Shown: piece after piece, positions 60,579-64,000 of the stretch
Numbering within the stretch: the first letter of the stretch is position 1
Layout: every line of letters begins with the position of its first letter
Assembly (NCBI RefSeq): GCF_033025475.1
Contig: NZ_CP130322.1
Span: 2,547,001 to 2,611,000, forward strand
Origin: Sphingomonas sp. C3-2
GTDB taxonomy: Bacteria; Pseudomonadota; Alphaproteobacteria; Sphingomonadales; Sphingomonadaceae
Direction of reading: 5' to 3'
Length of the DNA: 64,000 nt
Position numbers and translations under genes: made by a program
The notes under the pieces: generated by a model
What the model was told of the DNA's origin: nothing
The model's database searches: none
Seen by the model: the letters and a program-made list of their open reading frames with translations, nothing else

Positions 60579-62156
60579 ATGCCCGCCTTTCTCACACTGG
60601 ATTCCATCACTGCCGCAACGCCTGATCGGCAGCCGCTTTTTACCGATCTGACGCTTTCCATCGGTCGCGAACGCGTCGGCCTGGTCGGCCGCAACGGTTC
60701 CGGAAAATCGACATTGCTGCGGATCGCGGCGGGAACTGCCGCGCCATTGTCCGGCCATGTCGTGCGTTCGGGCACGTTGGGCGTGCTCGAACAGCATTGG
60801 CCCGATGCGCTCTCCGTGGCGGATGCGCTGGGCGTCACCGCGCACCGCGACCGGCTTGCGCGGATCGAGGCGGGTACCGCCGACGAGGATGATTTTGCCG
60901 AGGCGGACTGGACGCTCGAAAGCCGGATCGACGCCGCGCTCGCCGAAACCGGGCTTGGCAGCACCGCGCTCGACCGGGTCATGGGCAGCCTCAGCGGCGG
61001 GGAGCGGGTGCGCGTCGCCACTGCGCGGCTGCTGCTCGACCGGCCCGATCTCCTCCTGCTCGATGAACCGACCAACAATCTCGATGTCGATGGCCGCGCG
61101 GCGGTTGCGCGGCTGATCGACGGGTGGCGCGGGGGCGTGCTGCTCGCTAGCCATGACCGCACACTGCTCGGGCGGGTGGACCGGATTGTCGAGCTTACCC
61201 CCATCGCGACCACCATCTTTGGTGGCGGCTGGGCGGAATTTGCCGAGGCGCGTCAGGCGCGCCGCGCCGCCGCCGAAGGCGAACTCGCCCGCGCCGATCA
61301 GGCATCGCGCGAGATGGGGCGTGCGGTCCAGAAACAGCGTGAGGCCAAGGCAAGGCGCGATTCCGCCGGCAAGGCTTTTGCCGCGCGCGGCTCCGAGCCC
61401 AAGATATTGCTCGGGCGGCAGGCCGAACGTGCGGAGAATAGCGGCGGGCGCAGCACGCGGATCGCGGATCGGCAGATGGCCGAGGCGTCCGAACGGCTGG
61501 ATGTTGCGCGCGCGCAGGTCGAACGCATCGTTCCGCTCACCATCGCCGTGCCGCCCACCGGGCTTCCGTCGCAGCGCACGCTCATTCGGATGGAGGCGGC
61601 AACGCTCGTCATGGGTGCGCGCAAATTGGGGCCGTGGACGCTGTCGATTGACGGGCCCGAACGCATTGCGCTCGCCGGGCCAAATGGTGTCGGCAAGACC
61701 AGCCTGCTCCGCCTTGCCGCCGGGCTGGTGCAGCCGGCCAGCGGAACCGTCCAGCGCGCCGAAGGGCGGATCGCGATGCTCGATCAGCACGCGGGGGCGC
61801 TCGATCCCGCGGCCAGCGTGCTCGACAATCTGCGCGCGGCGTGCCCCATGCTCGATATGGAGGGCGCGCATGCGGCCTGCGCACGCTTTGCCTTTCGCAA
61901 CCGCGATGCGCTGAAGCCCGCCGGGGTGCTTTCGGGTGGCGAGCGGCTGCGCGCGGCGCTCGCCTGCCTGCTCTCGGGCGATGCGCCACCCTGGCTGCTC
62001 CTGCTTGATGAGCCGAGCAATCATCTCGACATCGAATCGCTCGAGATTCTCGAACAGGCGCTGTGCGCGTTCGACGGTGCATTGCTCGTCACCAGCCATG
62101 ACCGCGCCTTTCTGGACGCGATCGGGATCGAACGGACGCTGACACTCAGCGGCTGA
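60579..62156 (+). CDS. ABC-F family ATP-binding protein
   Basis: A soluble protein of 525 residues with two ABC ATPase domains in tandem and no membrane part. The first has Walker A GRNGSGKST, signature LSGGERVR and LLLDEPTNNLD. A charged linker helix follows (about 220-290), and the second domain has GPNGVGKTS, LSGGERLR and LLLDEPSNHLD. ABC-F proteins act on the ribosome, in translation control or antibiotic protection; the subfamily is not assigned. It follows the AEC gene by 130 nt and converges on the TlpA-type gene. Confidence 0.92.
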   Translation: MPAFLTLDSITAATPDRQPLFTDLTLSIGRERVGLVGRNGSGKSTLLRIAAGTAAPLSGHVVRSGTLGVLEQHWPDALSVADALGVTAHRDRLARIEAGTADEDDFAEADWTLESRIDAALAETGLGSTALDRVMGSLSGGERVRVATARLLLDRPDLLLLDEPTNNLDVDGRAAVARLIDGWRGGVLLASHDRTLLGRVDRIVELTPIATTIFGGGWAEFAEARQARRAAAEGELARADQASREMGRAVQKQREAKARRDSAGKAFAARGSEPKILLGRQAERAENSGGRSTRIADRQMAEASERLDVARAQVERIVPLTIAVPPTGLPSQRTLIRMEAATLVMGARKLGPWTLSIDGPERIALAGPNGVGKTSLLRLAAGLVQPASGTVQRAEGRIAMLDQHAGALDPAASVLDNLRAACPMLDMEGAHAACARFAFRNRDALKPAGVLSGGERLRAALACLLSGDAPPWLLLLDEPSNHLDIESLEILEQALCAFDGALLVTSHDRAFLDAIGIERTLTLSG

Positions 62157-62946
62157 TCGCGGCGATCCCTTGTGCCAGCGTTGCGCGCGATATCTCGCCG
62201 ACATGCGTGCGCACGATCTGCCCCTGCGCGTCGACGAAGATCGTCGTCGGCAGCGCGGGGCTTGCGACCGCGTGGCCGATCGCGCCCGCCGCGTCCAGCC
62301 GCACCGCGTCGATTGCAAGGCCTTCCTTGGCCATGAAGGCGCGCACCGTCGCGGCATCCTCGCCCTGATTGACGAGCAGGATCGGCACGTCGGGGCTTTG
62401 CCCGGCCATGTCGATCAGCATCGGCATTTCGCGGCGGCAGGGGCCGCACCAGCTGGCCCAGAGGTTGAGAACGAAGGGGCGTCCCGCCAGCGCGTCGATC
62501 GATACCGGCTGCCCGTCGAGCGTGGCGGCCACCAGATTGCGCGGCAGCGGCCGGACGCCCGCCTGTTTGGACAGCGCGGCCACCGCCAGCCAGCCGCCCG
62601 CGCACAGCGCAAGGCAGGCGAGCAGCGCTGCGCGCGCCTTGGCGCGTGCGCGCAGCGCAACGAGCAGCGCCGCCGCCATCACGCCCCATAAGGGGGCAAA
62701 GCCGCCCTGCCACAAATAAAGCGCGGTCAGCGGCTGTTCGGCAAAGCTGGCATGGTTTTCGACGACATGACCGATGCGGGCGCCCGCAATGCCCACCACC
62801 ACCGCCCAGAAGGGCAGGTTGGCCGGCGCGCCTTGCCAGCGCCGCAGCGCCCAGCCGCCAAGCGCGATGAAAAGCCAGAGTGCGGCGATCGCGGTGAGGC
62901 GGTCGAGCGGCAGCACGAGCGGCCCGATCTGGATGATGTTGCTCAT
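62146..62946 (-). CDS. Lgt-like membrane domain fused to a TlpA thioredoxin domain
   Basis: A 266-residue fusion. Residues 1-125 form a membrane domain resembling prolipoprotein diacylglyceryl transferase: hydrophobic N-terminus, VVGIAGARIGHVVENHASF and ALYLWQGGFAPLWG, matching the Lgt GxRxG...WQGG pattern. It is much shorter than Lgt and lacks its later regions. Residues 135-266 are a TlpA/ResA thioredoxin domain with CGPC at 167-170 and a PTTIFVDAQG end. Probably a membrane-tethered periplasmic reductant. Its end overlaps the ABC-F end by 11 nt. Confidence 0.85.
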   Translation of the reverse strand: MSNIIQIGPLVLPLDRLTAIAALWLFIALGGWALRRWQGAPANLPFWAVVVGIAGARIGHVVENHASFAEQPLTALYLWQGGFAPLWGVMAAALLVALRARAKARAALLACLALCAGGWLAVAALSKQAGVRPLPRNLVAATLDGQPVSIDALAGRPFVLNLWASWCGPCRREMPMLIDMAGQSPDVPILLVNQGEDAATVRAFMAKEGLAIDAVRLDAAGAIGHAVASPALPTTIFVDAQGQIVRTHVGEISRATLAQGIAAISR

Positions 62947-62960
62947 CGGGTCCTGGCTTA

Positions 62961-63365
62961 TCAGAGAATGCGGGCGAAGCGCGCGGCGCCCCGGTCGGGC
63001 CCGGCCGCTTGCGCGGCGGCGGCGCGGGGCGCGCGCACCGCTTCGATCAGCGCGCGTTCGGGGTTGTCGCCGCTGCCGAACATCGCCTCGATGCTGCGCA
63101 CGCACAGCAAGGTCGCGTCATCGGCGAGGCTGTAATAAACCTGCTTGGCCTCACGCCGCGTCTTCACCAGCTCGGCGCGGCGCAGGCCGGCAAGCTGCTG
63201 GCTCACCGTCGGCTGGCTCATTCCCGTCGCGCGTTCGATTTCGCTCACCGATCGCTCGCCTTCGAGCAGCAGCGACAGGATCATCAGCCGCTGCGGCTGG
63301 GCAAAGGCGCGCAGCTTTTCGGCCGCACTTTCGGCCTGCTCGCGTGAGGCGTGGAGCGCCTTCAC
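62961..63365 (-). CDS. ArsR-family transcriptional regulator
   Basis: A 134-residue ArsR/SmtB winged-helix repressor. The recognition region is SVSEIERATGMSQPTVSQQLAGLRRAELVKTRREAKQVYYSLAD, followed by one Cys (LLCVRSIEAM) and an Ala-rich tail. The classical metal motif ELCVCDL is absent, so it is not an arsenic-type sensor. The start is GTG within GTGA, overlapping the peroxiredoxin stop. The TlpA-type gene follows 14 nt later, so all three are one operon, pointing to redox control. Confidence 0.88.
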   Translation of the reverse strand: MKALHASREQAESAAEKLRAFAQPQRLMILSLLLEGERSVSEIERATGMSQPTVSQQLAGLRRAELVKTRREAKQVYYSLADDATLLCVRSIEAMFGSGDNPERALIEAVRAPRAAAAQAAGPDRGAARFARIL

Positions 63366-63991
63366 GGCGCGGTCCGGCAGAACCAGTCCGCGCCCTCGGC
63401 GTCCGGGTCGGGGGGGAGCAGCATCGGCGCGCCCGGCGTCCATCCCGCGGGTGCCAGCCGTTCGCCCGAGGCGCTCGCCTGAAGCGCTGCCACCATGCGC
63501 AGCATCTCGTCCACCGAGCGGCCGATGGTCATCGGATAATGGGTGATCGCGCGGACGATCCCGTCGGGGTCGATGAAATAGGTCGCGCGCACCGCCGCGC
63601 TGTCGGCTGCATCGTCGTCGATCATGCCATAAGCACGGCCGATCTCCATCGACGGGTCCTCGATCACCGGAAAGCGTATCTCGACGTCGAACAGATCACG
63701 GATCGCGCGCGTCCAGGCGATGTGCGCGTACAGGCTGTCGACCGAAAGTCCCAGCAGCGTGCAGCCCAGCGCCTCGAACTGGGCATGCGCCCTGGCCAGC
63801 GCCACGAACTCGGTGGTGCAGACGGGGGTGAAATCGGCGGGGTGCGAAAAGAACACCAGCCAGCGTCCGCGCAGATCCGAAAGCCGCAGCAATCCGTGTG
63901 TCGTGCGTGCTTCGAAATCGGGCGCAAGGTCGCCCATGCGCAAGGGGCGCCGCCCGGTGGGCGCGAAGTCATTCTGTCCAATGCCAGTCAT
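63362..63991 (-). CDS. Peroxiredoxin (AhpC/TSA, Prx6-like)
   Basis: A 209-residue thiol peroxidase. The peroxidatic Cys58 lies in FFSHPADFTPVCTTEF; a C-terminal Cys205 (DWFCRTAP) may resolve it. The length and the C-terminal WTPGAPMLLPPDPDAEG arm place it with long Prx6/TPx-type enzymes that remove peroxides in the cytoplasm. The N-terminal tail before MGDLAPDF is longer than usual, so a start at codon 19 is possible. It overlaps the ArsR start by 4 nt. The window ends 9 nt upstream of its ATG. Confidence 0.92.
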   Translation of the reverse strand: MTGIGQNDFAPTGRRPLRMGDLAPDFEARTTHGLLRLSDLRGRWLVFFSHPADFTPVCTTEFVALARAHAQFEALGCTLLGLSVDSLYAHIAWTRAIRDLFDVEIRFPVIEDPSMEIGRAYGMIDDDAADSAAVRATYFIDPDGIVRAITHYPMTIGRSVDEMLRMVAALQASASGERLAPAGWTPGAPMLLPPDPDAEGADWFCRTAP

Positions 63992-64000
63992 GCAACCTGC

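Overview
The window is GC-rich, densely coded chromosomal DNA from an alphaproteobacterium, most likely a member of the Sphingomonadaceae. This rests on the TorF-type porin, the UrcA-family protein, the DUF3035 lipoprotein beside lspA, the SphA-type outer-membrane protein and the plant/alphaproteobacterial-type glutamate-cysteine ligase. The genus cannot be fixed from sequence alone. No insertion sequence, prophage, CRISPR array or rRNA operon is visible, and one tRNA gene (Gln, CTG) is present.

Layout. 1-8.1 kb: the tail of a sensor kinase; glutathione synthesis (gshA) with rsmE; a plus-strand run ubiA-pmbA-cysQ-like-TSUP transporter; a CoA-binding protein and the Fe-S carrier ATPase mrp. 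8.1-19 kb: envelope proteolysis (hflK, hflC, Do protease), a HerA-like ATPase, a thioesterase, queF, an S10 carboxypeptidase, and an overlapping sseA-metC-mscS unit. 19-28 kb: an SDR, a small unknown protein, a TorF porin, then a minus-strand housekeeping run folA, M19 dipeptidase, ribF, ileS, lspA, DUF3035 lipoprotein.

28.1-41.3 kb is the main accessory region, a complete phenol catabolic cluster. Divergent from a 315-nt regulatory gap, dmpKLMNOP (plus strand) encode a multicomponent phenol hydroxylase. catA-catB-catR-catC-pcaI-pcaJ-pcaF-pcaD (minus strand) encode ortho cleavage of catechol and the whole beta-ketoadipate branch to succinyl-CoA and acetyl-CoA. The LysR regulator lies inside the catabolic operon. 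An SphA-type outer-membrane protein and a flavin reductase follow the hydroxylase.

41.3-57 kb: thyA, a lipoprotein-type methyltransferase, prfB, a class A penicillin-binding protein, an amidase, RNase E with a long leader and an acidic insertion, an M48 protease with a DsbA-like partner, an excalibur protein, a LysE exporter, GNAT, rlmE, Ppx/GppA and tRNA-Gln. 57-64 kb: a divergent urcA/LysR pair, an AT-richer orphan gene in an atypical islet, an AEC transporter, an ABC-F ATPase, and a redox unit of peroxiredoxin, ArsR regulator and an Lgt-like/TlpA fusion.

The least conventional observations are the Lgt-like/TlpA fusion with its overlapping peroxiredoxin and ArsR genes, the lipidated methyltransferase, the possible Shine-Dalgarno switch in front of queF, the dyad T-N11-A site between the cat and dmp operons, and the 107-residue offset in RNase E. 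I found no clearly new multi-gene system.
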